A DNA stretch of 64,000 nucleotides from contig JAQTLV010000006.1 in assembly GCA_028714675.1 (NCBI GenBank), positions 1-64,000 of the forward strand. The letters run 5' to 3'. Of this stretch, positions 25,940 to 34,512 are shown piece after piece. Within the stretch, counting starts at the first letter, position 1. Every line of letters begins with the position of its first letter. The notes under the pieces were generated by a model that saw only the letters and a program-made list of their open reading frames with translations, ran no database searches and was not told where the DNA came from. Source of the DNA: Sulfurovaceae bacterium. GTDB taxonomy: Bacteria > Campylobacterota > Campylobacteria > Campylobacterales > Sulfurovaceae. The position numbers and the translations under genes were made by a program.

Positions 25940-27568
25940 ATGAAAATAAAAAAAGTATATATTGAAAATTTTAAAAATTTTAAAAAGCTAGAGCTTGATT
26001 TGGATAGCGGCATCAATATTCTTGTTGGCAATAATGAAGCAGGAAAATCAACTATTTTAGAAGCTATTCATTTGGCACTTACAGGATTGTTTAATGGCAA
26101 ATATTTAAAGAATGACTTAACAGAGTATTTATTTAATGTTGATTGTATTAAAGATTATTTAGTGAATCCAGAAACTTTGCCTTATATACTTATTGAAATA
26201 TTTTTTGAAGATGGAAGCCATCCAATATTTGAAGGTACTCTGAATTATGAAAAAAAAGATAAAGAAAGCGGTGTTTCATTTAAAATAGCATTTGATGAAA
26301 AATATCAAAATGAATATAATGAACTTTTAAAAGATAAAGAGAGTATAAAAACACTACCCATAGAATATTATGAAGTATTTTGGTCTTCATTTGCACGAGA
26401 CAGTATTACTTCGAGAAGTATTCCTATTAAGTCGGCCTTTATTGACTCTTCCTCTAATCGTTTCCAGAATGGCTCTGATGTTTATTTGTCGAGAATTATT
26501 AGAGAAAATTTAGATGAAAATGATTTAGTAAAAATTTCTCAAGCTCATAGGAAAATGAGAGATGCATTTATGGAAGATGAAAGCATCCAAGCAATTAATT
26601 CAAAAGTCAAAACTCATTCAACTCTAACAGCAAAAGAGTTGGCATTATCTGTAGAACTAGTTTCAAAAAATGCTTGGGAAAGTAGTTTGATGACATATTT
26701 TGATGATATCCCATTTCATTATATTGGCAAAGGGGAGCAGTGTATTATCAAAACCGATCTAGCATTAAGTCATAAAAAAAGTAAAGAATCAAATTTACTT
26801 TTAATCGAAGAACCAGAAAATCATCTAAGTCACACTAAGCTAAATGCCTTAATCAATAAAATTAAAACTGGAAATGAAGACAAGCAAATTATCATATCAA
26901 CTCATAGCAGTTTTGTAGCCAATAAGCTAGGCTTGGAACATTTGATTTTTTTACATGATAAAAAGACCACACAGCTTAATGAATTATCACCTGACACGCA
27001 AAAGTTTTTTGAAAAAATAGCTGGTTATGATACTTTGAGATTGATTTTATGTAAAAAAGCGATACTGGTCGAGGGTGATTCCGATGAACTTGTAATTCAA
27101 AAAGCCTACATACTTCAAAATGCTGGAAAGCTACCTATTGAGGATGAAATAGATGTTATTTCTGTTGGTATTGCATTTAAGAGATTTTTAGAAATTGCAG
27201 AAAAGATAAATAAAGAAGTTGTTGTGGTAACGGATACTGATGGGGATATTCAAAAAAATATTAATGATAAATATACAGATTATTTGGGGAAAAATGCAAA
27301 ACCAAATATTAAAATTTGCTTCGATGCTACTGTTGATACTGGAGATTTGATGATTGGCAAAAAACCTTATAACTACAATACACTAGAGCCAAAGATTTTA
27401 AAATCTAATAGTTTAGCAAAACTAAATACGATTTTTGGGACATCATACATTACAGAAGATGAATTAAGAAAATACATGAAAAGTCATAAAACCGAATGTG
27501 CTTTAAATATTTTTGATACAGAAGAAGAAATGGTTTTCCCCGACTACATTATAGAGGCTATAAAATAG
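25940..27568 (+). CDS. gajA: Gabija GajA-like OLD-family ATPase/TOPRIM endonuclease
   Basis: 542 residues. N-terminal ABC-type ATPase: Walker A GNNEAGKST (30-38), Walker B LLLIEEPENHLS (near 287) and the switch histidine in IISTHSS (near 319). C-terminal TOPRIM nuclease: ILVEGDSDELV (near 374) and VVVTDTDGD (near 428), with later acidic residues. This is the overcoming-lysogenization-defect architecture. Followed after one base by a UvrD-like helicase, it matches class 2 OLD and the Gabija anti-phage pair, in which GajA is a nucleotide-regulated DNA nuclease. GGGGG precedes the ATG. Length is close to the described GajA (about 580). Assignment rests on domain order and partner; another OLD system is possible. 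Confidence 0.85.
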   Translation: MKIKKVYIENFKNFKKLELDLDSGINILVGNNEAGKSTILEAIHLALTGLFNGKYLKNDLTEYLFNVDCIKDYLVNPETLPYILIEIFFEDGSHPIFEGTLNYEKKDKESGVSFKIAFDEKYQNEYNELLKDKESIKTLPIEYYEVFWSSFARDSITSRSIPIKSAFIDSSSNRFQNGSDVYLSRIIRENLDENDLVKISQAHRKMRDAFMEDESIQAINSKVKTHSTLTAKELALSVELVSKNAWESSLMTYFDDIPFHYIGKGEQCIIKTDLALSHKKSKESNLLLIEEPENHLSHTKLNALINKIKTGNEDKQIIISTHSSFVANKLGLEHLIFLHDKKTTQLNELSPDTQKFFEKIAGYDTLRLILCKKAILVEGDSDELVIQKAYILQNAGKLPIEDEIDVISVGIAFKRFLEIAEKINKEVVVVTDTDGDIQKNINDKYTDYLGKNAKPNIKICFDATVDTGDLMIGKKPYNYNTLEPKILKSNSLAKLNTIFGTSYITEDELRKYMKSHKTECALNIFDTEEEMVFPDYIIEAIK

Positions 27569-27569
27569 T

Positions 27570-28688
27570 ATGAGCAAAATTAATAAACTTATCATTGCTG
27601 CTGCTGGAGCTGGCAAAACCACATATTTAATAAAAGAAGCTTTAAAGCAAGATAAAGAAGTATTAATCACAACTTACACAGAAGCAAATGAAAGCGAGAT
27701 AAAAAAGAAGTTTATAGAAATAAACGGCGCAATCCCAAAAAATGTAACTATTCAAACTTGGTTTTCAATGTTATTACAACATGGAGTAAAGCCATATCAA
27801 GACTATCTAACTGATAAAAAAATTAATGGAATGTTGTTGGTAAATGAACAATCAGGTTTGAAATTTAGAGGAAAATTCCCTGTTTACTACAAAGAGGAAG
27901 AAGTTGATAAGCATTATTTTTCCAAAGAATATAAAATTTATTCTGATAAATTGTCAAAATTTGTTTTCAAATGCAATGAAAAAAGTAGTGGTGCTGTTTT
28001 TGATAGATTGAGTCGAATCTATGATTGTATTTTTATAGATGAAGTTCAGGATTTAGCAGGATATGATTTAGAGTTGATAAAGCTTTTATTTCAAAGTAAT
28101 TCAAATATTATATTGGTCGGTGATCCTAGGCAAGTGACTTATTTAACACATAGTGAAAATAAATATACGAAATATAGAGATGGAAAGATTAGAGAGTTTA
28201 TTCAAAATGAATGTAAAAAAGTTGTAGTTGAAATTGATGAAGAAAGTTTGAATTGTAGTTATAGAAATAATGAGTTAATTTGTCAATTTTCTTCTAAATT
28301 ATTTCCTGATTATGTAGTTTCTACATCAAATCAGAATGATGAAGTAGAACACAAAGGAATCTTCTTAATTAAAGAAAATGATGTTGATGCTTATTTGGAA
28401 CAATTCAACCCAATTCAATTAAGAGCAAATAGAAGTAGAGCGGTAAATAATGATTATATAGCTATGAATTTTGGAGAGTCAAAAGGTTTGGGATTTGATA
28501 GAGTTATGATTTATCCGACTCAACCTATATTGGACTTTATTTTGAAGAATAAAAATCTTGATGGTACAAGTCGTGCAAAATTTTATGTTGCTGTTACAAG
28601 AGCAAAACATAGTGTTGGCATAGTTTATGATTTTAAAGATAGTGATATTGTTGAAAATATCCAAAAATGGAAAAAAGTAGAGAATTAA
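27570..28688 (+). CDS. gajB: Gabija GajB-like UvrD-family helicase (compact)
   Basis: 372 residues. Superfamily 1 helicase motifs in order: Walker A AAAGAGKTT (10-18), Walker B/II IFIDEVQDLAG (near 154), motif III VGDPRQVTY (near 184), motif IV-like NCSYRNN, motif V ESKGLGFDRV, and motif VI FYVAVTRAKHS (near 338). The protein is clearly shorter than the Bacillus GajB (about 490) and far shorter than UvrD (about 700), so the accessory B domains must be minimal. In Gabija, GajB senses DNA ends and partners GajA. It starts one base after gajA and is probably co-translated with it. Confidence 0.83.
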   Translation: MSKINKLIIAAAGAGKTTYLIKEALKQDKEVLITTYTEANESEIKKKFIEINGAIPKNVTIQTWFSMLLQHGVKPYQDYLTDKKINGMLLVNEQSGLKFRGKFPVYYKEEEVDKHYFSKEYKIYSDKLSKFVFKCNEKSSGAVFDRLSRIYDCIFIDEVQDLAGYDLELIKLLFQSNSNIILVGDPRQVTYLTHSENKYTKYRDGKIREFIQNECKKVVVEIDEESLNCSYRNNELICQFSSKLFPDYVVSTSNQNDEVEHKGIFLIKENDVDAYLEQFNPIQLRANRSRAVNNDYIAMNFGESKGLGFDRVMIYPTQPILDFILKNKNLDGTSRAKFYVAVTRAKHSVGIVYDFKDSDIVENIQKWKKVEN

Positions 28689-28690
28689 CC

Positions 28691-28777
28691 ATGTCTAACC
28701 AAACCACCATTCAATGCCCAGAATGCGGCACACAAATTGACGCAACAAACATCCAATATTCACATCAATCTAAGTGA
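28691..28777 (+). pseudogene. Truncated DUF2130-family gene (N-terminal stub)
   Basis: Begins two bases after gajB and reads MSNQTTIQCPECGTQID, then eleven more residues and a stop: 28 codons in all. The zinc-ribbon start (CPECG..ID) is the N terminus of DUF2130 proteins, which normally continue for about 400 residues as coiled coil plus nuclease-like domain. Everything after the first 28 codons is lost. It could be translated as a peptide but is most simply a relic. Confidence 0.6.
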
Positions 28778-28822
28778 CTTTTAGTAAGATTCTAAAAACC
28801 AAAATATAAACTCACACTATGC

Positions 28823-28828
28823 TATAAT
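28823..28828 (+). promoter_or_regulatory. -10 element for the CAP-domain gene
   Basis: TATAAT in the context CTATGCTATAATGACAC. The 24 bases from here recur at 29423-29446 with one change. Confidence 0.6.
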
Positions 28829-28845
28829 GACACAATTTAAAAAAG

Positions 28846-29382
28846 ATGATAAAGATGGCATACAAAAGCAGATTAATATTTTTATTGATATTTATTTTAT
28901 TTAATATTCACAGTTATGCACTTAGCGTGCAAGAGCAAGTCGAAATATTGACAGCACACAACAAAGTACGCAATAAGCTTAATTTGCCAAATCTAAAATG
29001 GTCCAAATCTTTGGAATATAAAGCAACCAATTGGGTAAATACTCTTAGCGTTAAGTATGAATGTAAAATGTTTCATAGCCATATGCCAAATTTAGGAGAA
29101 AATTTATATTGGGCTGGTCCACTTTCTTATTCAAATGGAAAAAAAGAAATACAGCCCATTCGTCCTTTTGATGTAGTTTCGGCATGGAGTTCTGAGGAGC
29201 CTTATTATGATTATAATGCAAATCGTTGTATAAGTGGCAAGGTATGCGGTCATTATACACAACTGATATGGAAAGATACTACCGAGGTTGGATGCGCAAA
29301 AGTAATCTGTTATGACAAATCTCAAATTTGGTCATGCAACTACAATCCGCCTGGTAATTATATAAACCAAAAACCATATTGA
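28846..29382 (+). CDS. Secreted CAP (SCP/PR-1) domain protein
   Basis: 178 residues. A signal peptide covers roughly the first 25 residues (hydrophobic LIFLLIFILF), so the protein is exported. The CAP domain follows: a first helix with EILTAHNKVRNKLNLPNL, the motif GENLYW, the core CAP signature CGHYTQLIWKDTTEVGCAKV, and the C-terminal CNYNPPGNY. The CAP tetrad His/Glu positions appear conserved, and several cysteines could form disulfides. CAP proteins bind lipids or act in cell-surface interactions; the role in bacteria is mostly unknown. ATG at 28846 was used; 28855 is an in-frame alternative. Gene order and isolated promoter suggest it was acquired with the accessory block. Confidence 0.88.
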   Translation: MIKMAYKSRLIFLLIFILFNIHSYALSVQEQVEILTAHNKVRNKLNLPNLKWSKSLEYKATNWVNTLSVKYECKMFHSHMPNLGENLYWAGPLSYSNGKKEIQPIRPFDVVSAWSSEEPYYDYNANRCISGKVCGHYTQLIWKDTTEVGCAKVICYDKSQIWSCNYNPPGNYINQKPY

Positions 29383-29422
29383 TATTGATATGGCAATAAT
29401 GCAAAATTGTAAGTATATTTTG

Positions 29423-29428
29423 TATAAT
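29423..29428 (+). promoter_or_regulatory. -10 element for aroK
   Basis: TATAAT followed by the same GACACAATT(C)AAAAAAGA leader seen before the CAP gene. Confidence 0.55.
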
Positions 29429-29453
29429 GACACAATTCAAAAAAGAGTAAAAA

Positions 29454-29963
29454 ATGGATAAAAATATAATTTTGATAGGTTTTATGGGTGTAGGCAAAGG
29501 TACAATCGCAAGAGCGTACGCAAAAGCATACGGTGTGTATAACATAGATACAGATGATCTCATAGTATCAAAAGTCAAAAAAGAAGTAAAAAAGATATTT
29601 GAACAATACGGCGAAGAGCGTTTTAGAGCATTGGAACAAGAGACTGCTAATTGGATAGAAGCAGATGTCAAAGGTACTCTTATCAGTTGTGGCGGTGGAT
29701 TTTACAAAGTAAATAACCTCAAAAATTTAGGAACGGTTGTTCTGCTCGATGCTTCATTTGAATGGATACATAAAAGACTTAAAAATGCCAAAAATTCAAA
29801 AGCCAAATTAGCCAAAAGACCACTCTTTGCCAAAGAAAAAGAGGCGAAAAAACTTTACAATGAGAGAGCAGAGATATATAGACAAGTAGCCGATGTAATC
29901 ATAAATGTAGAAAAACTAAGTACCAAAGAGATAGTAGAACAAATCAACAAAGTTGCAATATAA
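29454..29963 (+). CDS. aroK: Shikimate kinase
   Basis: Phosphorylates shikimate at the 3-hydroxyl in aromatic amino-acid synthesis. 169 residues. The P-loop reads GFMGVGKGT, with Gly-Thr in place of the more usual Ser/Thr pair. Shikimate contacts are DTDD (about residues 32-35), the Arg in ERFRALE and the glycine triplet in SCGGGFY. The lid region holds KRPLF, and the C-terminal adenine-binding arginine is in ERAEIYRQVAD. A purine-rich AAAAAAGAG precedes the ATG. Single gene; other aro genes are not adjacent. Confidence 0.93.
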   Translation: MDKNIILIGFMGVGKGTIARAYAKAYGVYNIDTDDLIVSKVKKEVKKIFEQYGEERFRALEQETANWIEADVKGTLISCGGGFYKVNNLKNLGTVVLLDASFEWIHKRLKNAKNSKAKLAKRPLFAKEKEAKKLYNERAEIYRQVADVIINVEKLSTKEIVEQINKVAI

Positions 29964-30038
29964 CAAAATAAAACAAATTTTATAACTATTTATCTTATTT
30001 TGTGCTATCATTAGTAACATTTAAACAAAGGGGTTAAA

Positions 30039-30236
30039 ATGACAAAAAATGTAGGTAGAACGGATCAAATCATAAGACTTGTTTTAGGCACAGTCCTTAT
30101 TTTGTTTGCTATTTGGAGTGGTAATTTACTAGGATATATAGGTATCATACTCGTTGTTACTGCACTTATCGGATATTGCCCACTTTATTCACTAATCGGC
30201 AAAAATACTTGCGGTAGTGACAAGTGCGATAAATAA
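30039..30236 (+). CDS. DUF2892 small inner-membrane protein
   Basis: 65 residues with two closely spaced hydrophobic helices. The opening (KNVGRTDQIIRLVLGTVLI) and the CPLYSLIGKNTCG ending are the DUF2892 signature, also found as the membrane part of YgaP-like rhodanese proteins. The short C-terminal tail has three cysteines overall (CPLY, TCG, DKC). AAAGGGG precedes the ATG. Function unknown; links to sulfur metabolism are speculative. Confidence 0.85.
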   Translation: MTKNVGRTDQIIRLVLGTVLILFAIWSGNLLGYIGIILVVTALIGYCPLYSLIGKNTCGSDKCDK

Positions 30237-30241
30237 AACAT

Positions 30242-30265
30242 AGAGGCTTTATGCCTCTTGATTTT
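30242..30265 (+). terminator. Rho-independent terminator after the DUF2892 gene
   Basis: AGAGGC (30242-30247), a TTTAT loop, GCCTCT (30253-30258), then TGATTTTT. It begins six bases after the DUF2892 stop codon. Confidence 0.75.
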
Positions 30266-30318
30266 TATAAAATACTTCTTCAAAAACTCATAACAGAGTT
30301 GTTTTTATCCTAATTTGA

Positions 30319-30324
30319 TATAAT
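30319..30324 (+). promoter_or_regulatory. -10 element for ispA-tkt
   Basis: TATAAT in the context TTTGATATAATACC, 26 bases before the ATG. GAAGAGA lies at ribosome-site position. Confidence 0.55.
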
Positions 30325-30350
30325 ACCGCCAATACATCTGAAGAGAAAAT

Positions 30351-31199
30351 ATGCAAAGATTTGAAAATTATCTGAAATCACATCTAGTCAAAGTGGCAAG
30401 CTTTCACCCTTGTTATGAAGATGCACTTGGTGCTATGCTCGATGCTGGCGGTAAACGATTTCGTCCTCAATTATTACTTGAGATAGTTGAAGCCAATGAA
30501 CCTCTTTTGTATGATTCGGCACTTCCAGTAGCTCTCGCACTTGAAGCATTTCACACATATTCGCTTATACACGATGATTTGCCTGCTATGGATAATGCTA
30601 GCCTTAGACGTGGGACTCCGACACTACATATCAAGTATGATGAAGCTACTGCTGTATTGGCTGGAGATGCACTAAACACAGAAGCGTTTTTGTTAATCGC
30701 TAAAGCACCATTAAGAGATGATATAAAAATAAAGCTTGTTGAGATACTAGCAGATAATGGTGGAAGTGGTGGAATGGTTCTCGGTCAAGCGATAGATTGT
30801 TATTTTGAAAATCAAAAACTAGAGTTAAAGCAAATAGAGATACTTCATCAAAACAAAACAGCAAAACTCATAGCAGCAAGTTTGCAAATGGGAGCTGTTA
30901 TCGCAGGATTGCCAAAAGATACGCAGAGAGCATTGTATGATTTTGGACTGGATCTTGGATTGTTGTTTCAAGTACAAGACGACATCATAGATGCTACACA
31001 AAGTGAGCAAGAAGCTGGTAAAACTACAAATAATGATGAAAGTAAAAATAGTTTTGTAACAGTTTTGGGGCTAGATGAAAGCTTGAAATATGCTAATGAT
31101 TTAGCCAAAAAATTAGAAGAAAAGCTAACAAGTTTTGATAAAAATACAAAACAAGCTTTGAGTAAAGCAGTAGCTCATTACTTATGGCGACATAAATAA
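30351..31199 (+). CDS. ispA: Short-chain polyprenyl (farnesyl/geranyl-type) diphosphate synthase
   Basis: Condenses isopentenyl diphosphate with allylic diphosphates. 282 residues, an all-helical trans-prenyltransferase. The first aspartate-rich motif is HDDLPAMDNASLRRGTPTLH (the long DDxxxxD form seen in bacterial farnesyl synthases), the second is QVQDDIIDAT, and GGKRFRPQLLLE carries the diphosphate-binding Lys/Arg. Chain length (C15 or C20) cannot be fixed by eye. It uses products of the MEP pathway (dxr at 8.7 kb). Followed by tkt after 24 bases, so the two probably share a transcript. Confidence 0.9.
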   Translation: MQRFENYLKSHLVKVASFHPCYEDALGAMLDAGGKRFRPQLLLEIVEANEPLLYDSALPVALALEAFHTYSLIHDDLPAMDNASLRRGTPTLHIKYDEATAVLAGDALNTEAFLLIAKAPLRDDIKIKLVEILADNGGSGGMVLGQAIDCYFENQKLELKQIEILHQNKTAKLIAASLQMGAVIAGLPKDTQRALYDFGLDLGLLFQVQDDIIDATQSEQEAGKTTNNDESKNSFVTVLGLDESLKYANDLAKKLEEKLTSFDKNTKQALSKAVAHYLWRHK

Positions 31200-31223
31200 A
31201 ATCAAATTAACAAAAGGAAAAAA

Positions 31224-33179
31224 ATGCCAAATTCACCAGAAAACCAAATGCGAAAAAAGATGGCAAACACCATCAGATTTTTAGCTGCGGATATGGTTCA
31301 AAAAGCAAATAGTGGACATCCCGGTGCACCTATGGGGTTAGCAGATATTGCTGTAGTACTTAGTGAACATTTAAAACACAATCCAAAAAATGCAAAATGG
31401 TTAAATCGTGATAGAGTGGTATTTTCTGGCGGTCATGGATCAGCCCTCATATATTCTCTACTTCATTTATGGGGATATGATCTAAGTCTTGAAGATTTAA
31501 AAAATTTCCGTCAACTTGATAGTAAAACTCCAGGACATCCAGAATGTGGACATACTGATGGGGTTGAAATAACAACTGGACCATTAGGTCAAGGAATCGC
31601 AAATGCAGTTGGTTTTGCAATGGCGAAGGCTTTTACGGCAAACCAAGTAAATAGCGAAACATGTGAGTTGATAGACCATAAGATTTATTGTCTTTGTGGC
31701 GATGGCGACTTACAAGAGGGTATTAGTTATGAGGCATGTGCATTGGCAGGGCATTTGGGGCTAAAAGATTTGATTTTGATTTATGATAGTAACTCTATAA
31801 CTATCGAAGGTGACACAAGTATAGCTTGGAGCGAAGATGTAGGGGCTAGATTTGAAGCTCAAGATTGGAATGTGATAAAAATAAATGGACATTGTTACAA
31901 TGAGATAGACAAAGCTATAAGTGAAGCTAAAAAAGCAACTCAAAGACCAACTATCATCATAGCAAATACAATTATCGGTCGTGGAGCTGATGGACTAGAA
32001 GGTAGTCATGAAACTCATGGCGCACCTCTTGGTGAGAGTTGTATAAAAGAGTCAAAAATAAAAGCTGGATTTAACCCAGATGAGAGTTTTGCGATACCAG
32101 AAGATGTGCTAATCAGATTTAGATGTGCAGTTGAAAAAGGTGAATTGTATGAAAAAGAGTGGATTCATAGTCAAAATGAAGCTCCATTGATAGAACAAAA
32201 TGAAGCACTAAGAAGACTTTTAAATCCTGATTTTAGCTCTATTAATTTCCCTGATTTTAGTTCTGAGACAGCAGTTGCGACAAGAGATAGCAATGGTAAG
32301 ATTTTAAATGCAATCGCAACGGCAATTCCAGGCTTTATAGGTGGTTCGGCTGACCTTGCACCGTCAAACAAGACCGAGCTTAAAAATATGGGTGACTTTC
32401 CAAAAGGTAAAAATATCCATTTTGGAATTCGTGAGCACTCTATGGCCGCCATTACAAATGCTATGGCACTTTATGGGACAATAATCCCATTTAATGCAAC
32501 ATTTTTTGTATTTAGTGATTATCTAAAACCGAGTGCAAGAATAGCTGCTCTTAGCCATATTCAAAATTTCTTTATTTGGACTCATGATAGTATCGGTGTT
32601 GGCGAAGATGGACCAACTCATGAGCCAATAGAACAACTTAGCCAATTTAGAGCATTGCCTAACTTTTATGTATGGAGACCTTGTGATGCAACTGAAAATG
32701 TAGAAGCGTGGAAGAAAGCTTTGGACATCCAAGCTCCAAGCGCATTTGTTCTTAGCCGTCAAAAATTACCCATGATAAGTGGAAATAGCGCTTTTGGAAA
32801 TGTAAGCAATGGCGCATATCTTTTGGTAGAGAGTAAAGATGCAAAAATCACTCTTATGGCAAGTGGTAGTGAAGTAGGTATCGCTCTAGATGCCGCTAAA
32901 AAATTAGATGGCTTTGGAATAAAAACAAATGTAGTTTCTGTCCCATGTTTAGATCTTTTTAATGAACAAGACAGCACATATAAATCTAGAGTTATTGATG
33001 CAAATACAAAAGTATTAGCCATTGAGGCAAGTAGTGCAGTTGAGTACTGGAGATATGCAGATGATGTGTTGTGTATGGAAGGCTTTGGTGCAAGTGCTCC
33101 AGCAGAACTATTGTTTGAAAAATTCGGTTTTACAGCAGATAATATCGTAAATAGAGCATGTAAACTTATAGGTGTATAA
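31224..33179 (+). CDS. tkt: Transketolase
   Basis: Thiamine diphosphate enzyme of the non-oxidative pentose phosphate pathway. 651 residues. The start SGHPGAPMGLADIAVVL, then SGGHGSALIYSLLHLWGY and LGQGIANAVGFAMA, are diagnostic. The ThDP/metal motif is CGDGDLQEGISYEA with YDSNSITIEGD. The middle domain has GIREHSMAAITNAMALYG, and HDSIGVGEDGPTHEP carries the conserved Glu and His. The C-terminal domain ends near INRACKLIG-type sequence. AAAGGAAAA precedes the ATG. A DXP synthase is excluded by the transketolase-specific motifs. Confidence 0.97.
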   Translation: MPNSPENQMRKKMANTIRFLAADMVQKANSGHPGAPMGLADIAVVLSEHLKHNPKNAKWLNRDRVVFSGGHGSALIYSLLHLWGYDLSLEDLKNFRQLDSKTPGHPECGHTDGVEITTGPLGQGIANAVGFAMAKAFTANQVNSETCELIDHKIYCLCGDGDLQEGISYEACALAGHLGLKDLILIYDSNSITIEGDTSIAWSEDVGARFEAQDWNVIKINGHCYNEIDKAISEAKKATQRPTIIIANTIIGRGADGLEGSHETHGAPLGESCIKESKIKAGFNPDESFAIPEDVLIRFRCAVEKGELYEKEWIHSQNEAPLIEQNEALRRLLNPDFSSINFPDFSSETAVATRDSNGKILNAIATAIPGFIGGSADLAPSNKTELKNMGDFPKGKNIHFGIREHSMAAITNAMALYGTIIPFNATFFVFSDYLKPSARIAALSHIQNFFIWTHDSIGVGEDGPTHEPIEQLSQFRALPNFYVWRPCDATENVEAWKKALDIQAPSAFVLSRQKLPMISGNSAFGNVSNGAYLLVESKDAKITLMASGSEVGIALDAAKKLDGFGIKTNVVSVPCLDLFNEQDSTYKSRVIDANTKVLAIEASSAVEYWRYADDVLCMEGFGASAPAELLFEKFGFTADNIVNRACKLIGV

Positions 33180-33196
33180 AAATTACTATATTTTTG

Positions 33197-33202
33197 TATA
33201 AT
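33197..33202 (+). promoter_or_regulatory. -10 element for the APC permease, possibly leaderless
   Basis: TATAAT ends five bases before the ATG at 33208, and no ribosome site lies between. The start point would coincide with the first codon. Confidence 0.45.
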
Positions 33203-33207
33203 ATATT

Positions 33208-34512
33208 ATGGAACAAAAAGATAGTAATTTAGGTCTTATAGAACTTATAGCCATAGCAATTGGTGGTATGGTCGGTGGTGGAATATTTACAATACTTGGC
33301 ATATCAGTAGCGATAGTAGGTGCTTTGGCACCGTTTGCGATAGCTCTTGGTGCAGTAATAGCTTTTTTTGCAGCATATTCTTATGTTAAGCTTGGTGTAT
33401 ATTATAAAGACGAAGGTGCAACTTATGCTTTTTTTAAACGCACCTATCCAGATTCTCCAGCTGCCGCATCACTAATAGGATGGTATACTATCTTTGGTTA
33501 TATCAGTACTTTAGCGTTATATGCATACACTTTTTCTTCTTATAGTATTAGCGGATTTTCATTTTCTCACAACATTTGGACACAAAAAATATTTGCCATA
33601 GCTATTTTGTGGGTATTTGTGTTTGTTAATTTGTGGAGTGTTAAGGGAATGGGCAAGATCGAAGATATACTTGTTTATGTAAAGTTACTGATTTTATTTA
33701 CTATCTCAATAATGCTTATAAGTATTGCAAAAACCGATTTTGCTTCTTTTTCCAATGCGATTTCTCATGATTTTACACATACTGGATTTTTGGATATTTT
33801 GATTGTTTCATCTGTTACTTTTGTTGCCTATGAAGGGTTTCAACTTGTAATAAATGCTGTTCGCGATATGGATAATCCAGATAAAAACATTCCTCGTGCT
33901 ATATATACAGCAATTTTTCTTGTTGCTCTAATATATTTTATTATTGCATTAAGTGCAGTTATTGCCATTCCTATAAAAGATATCATAAATAATAAAGAGT
34001 ATGCACTTGCTGCTGGAGCATCAGCAATAATTGGTGATTGGGGTAGGAATTTAGTAATTTTTGGAGCCATCTTAGCTACATCAAGTGCTATTAGTGGAAC
34101 AATTTTTGGCTCTTCAAGGCAAATGGCGAGAATTGCAGATGATGGACATTTTCCAAAGATATTAGGTAAGAGAAAAGGCACAACGGCAGTTAATGCAATT
34201 ATTGCTATGGGAACAATTGCATCTACATTAATTTTTTTTGGAGGATTACGACTCATTTTAGAATTTGGTAGTATTACCTTTTTGCTTGTTTCGCTTTTGA
34301 TGGCTATAGCGAACTTTAAAATAAGAGAAAAAACAAAATCTTCTACTATTGCCACACTAATTGCTATTTTAGGATTAGGTATAGGAGGAGTATTAATTTT
34401 GTGGTATGAATACACTACAAACCCATCACAACTTGTTTTTATTGTGATTTTGTATATAGTTTTAGGGCTTAGTGCATTGAGGTATGTTAAAATTACTTCA
34501 AGAGACTCTTAA
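33208..34512 (+). CDS. APC-superfamily amino-acid permease
   Basis: 434 residues, about twelve membrane segments. The first helix carries the APC substrate motif GGMVGGGIFTILGI, with the usual unwound glycine stretch. Helix five-six region includes FVAYEGFQLVINAVRDMDNPDKNIPRAI (split here: YEGFQ and MDNPDKNIPRAI), typical of the cationic/neutral amino-acid group (YfnA/cationic transporters). The substrate is not determined. Its end overlaps the converging MFS gene by 20 bases. No ribosome binding site is visible, see the promoter entry. Single gene. Confidence 0.87.
   Translation: MEQKDSNLGLIELIAIAIGGMVGGGIFTILGISVAIVGALAPFAIALGAVIAFFAAYSYVKLGVYYKDEGATYAFFKRTYPDSPAAASLIGWYTIFGYISTLALYAYTFSSYSISGFSFSHNIWTQKIFAIAILWVFVFVNLWSVKGMGKIEDILVYVKLLILFTISIMLISIAKTDFASFSNAISHDFTHTGFLDILIVSSVTFVAYEGFQLVINAVRDMDNPDKNIPRAIYTAIFLVALIYFIIALSAVIAIPIKDIINNKEYALAAGASAIIGDWGRNLVIFGAILATSSAISGTIFGSSRQMARIADDGHFPKILGKRKGTTAVNAIIAMGTIASTLIFFGGLRLILEFGSITFLLVSLLMAIANFKIREKTKSSTIATLIAILGLGIGGVLILWYEYTTNPSQLVFIVILYIVLGLSALRYVKITSRDS

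Noticed and set aside
33840-34415. 191-codon minus-strand ORF opposite the APC permease
   Set aside because: It is long but lies wholly within a recognised transporter gene and lacks family features.
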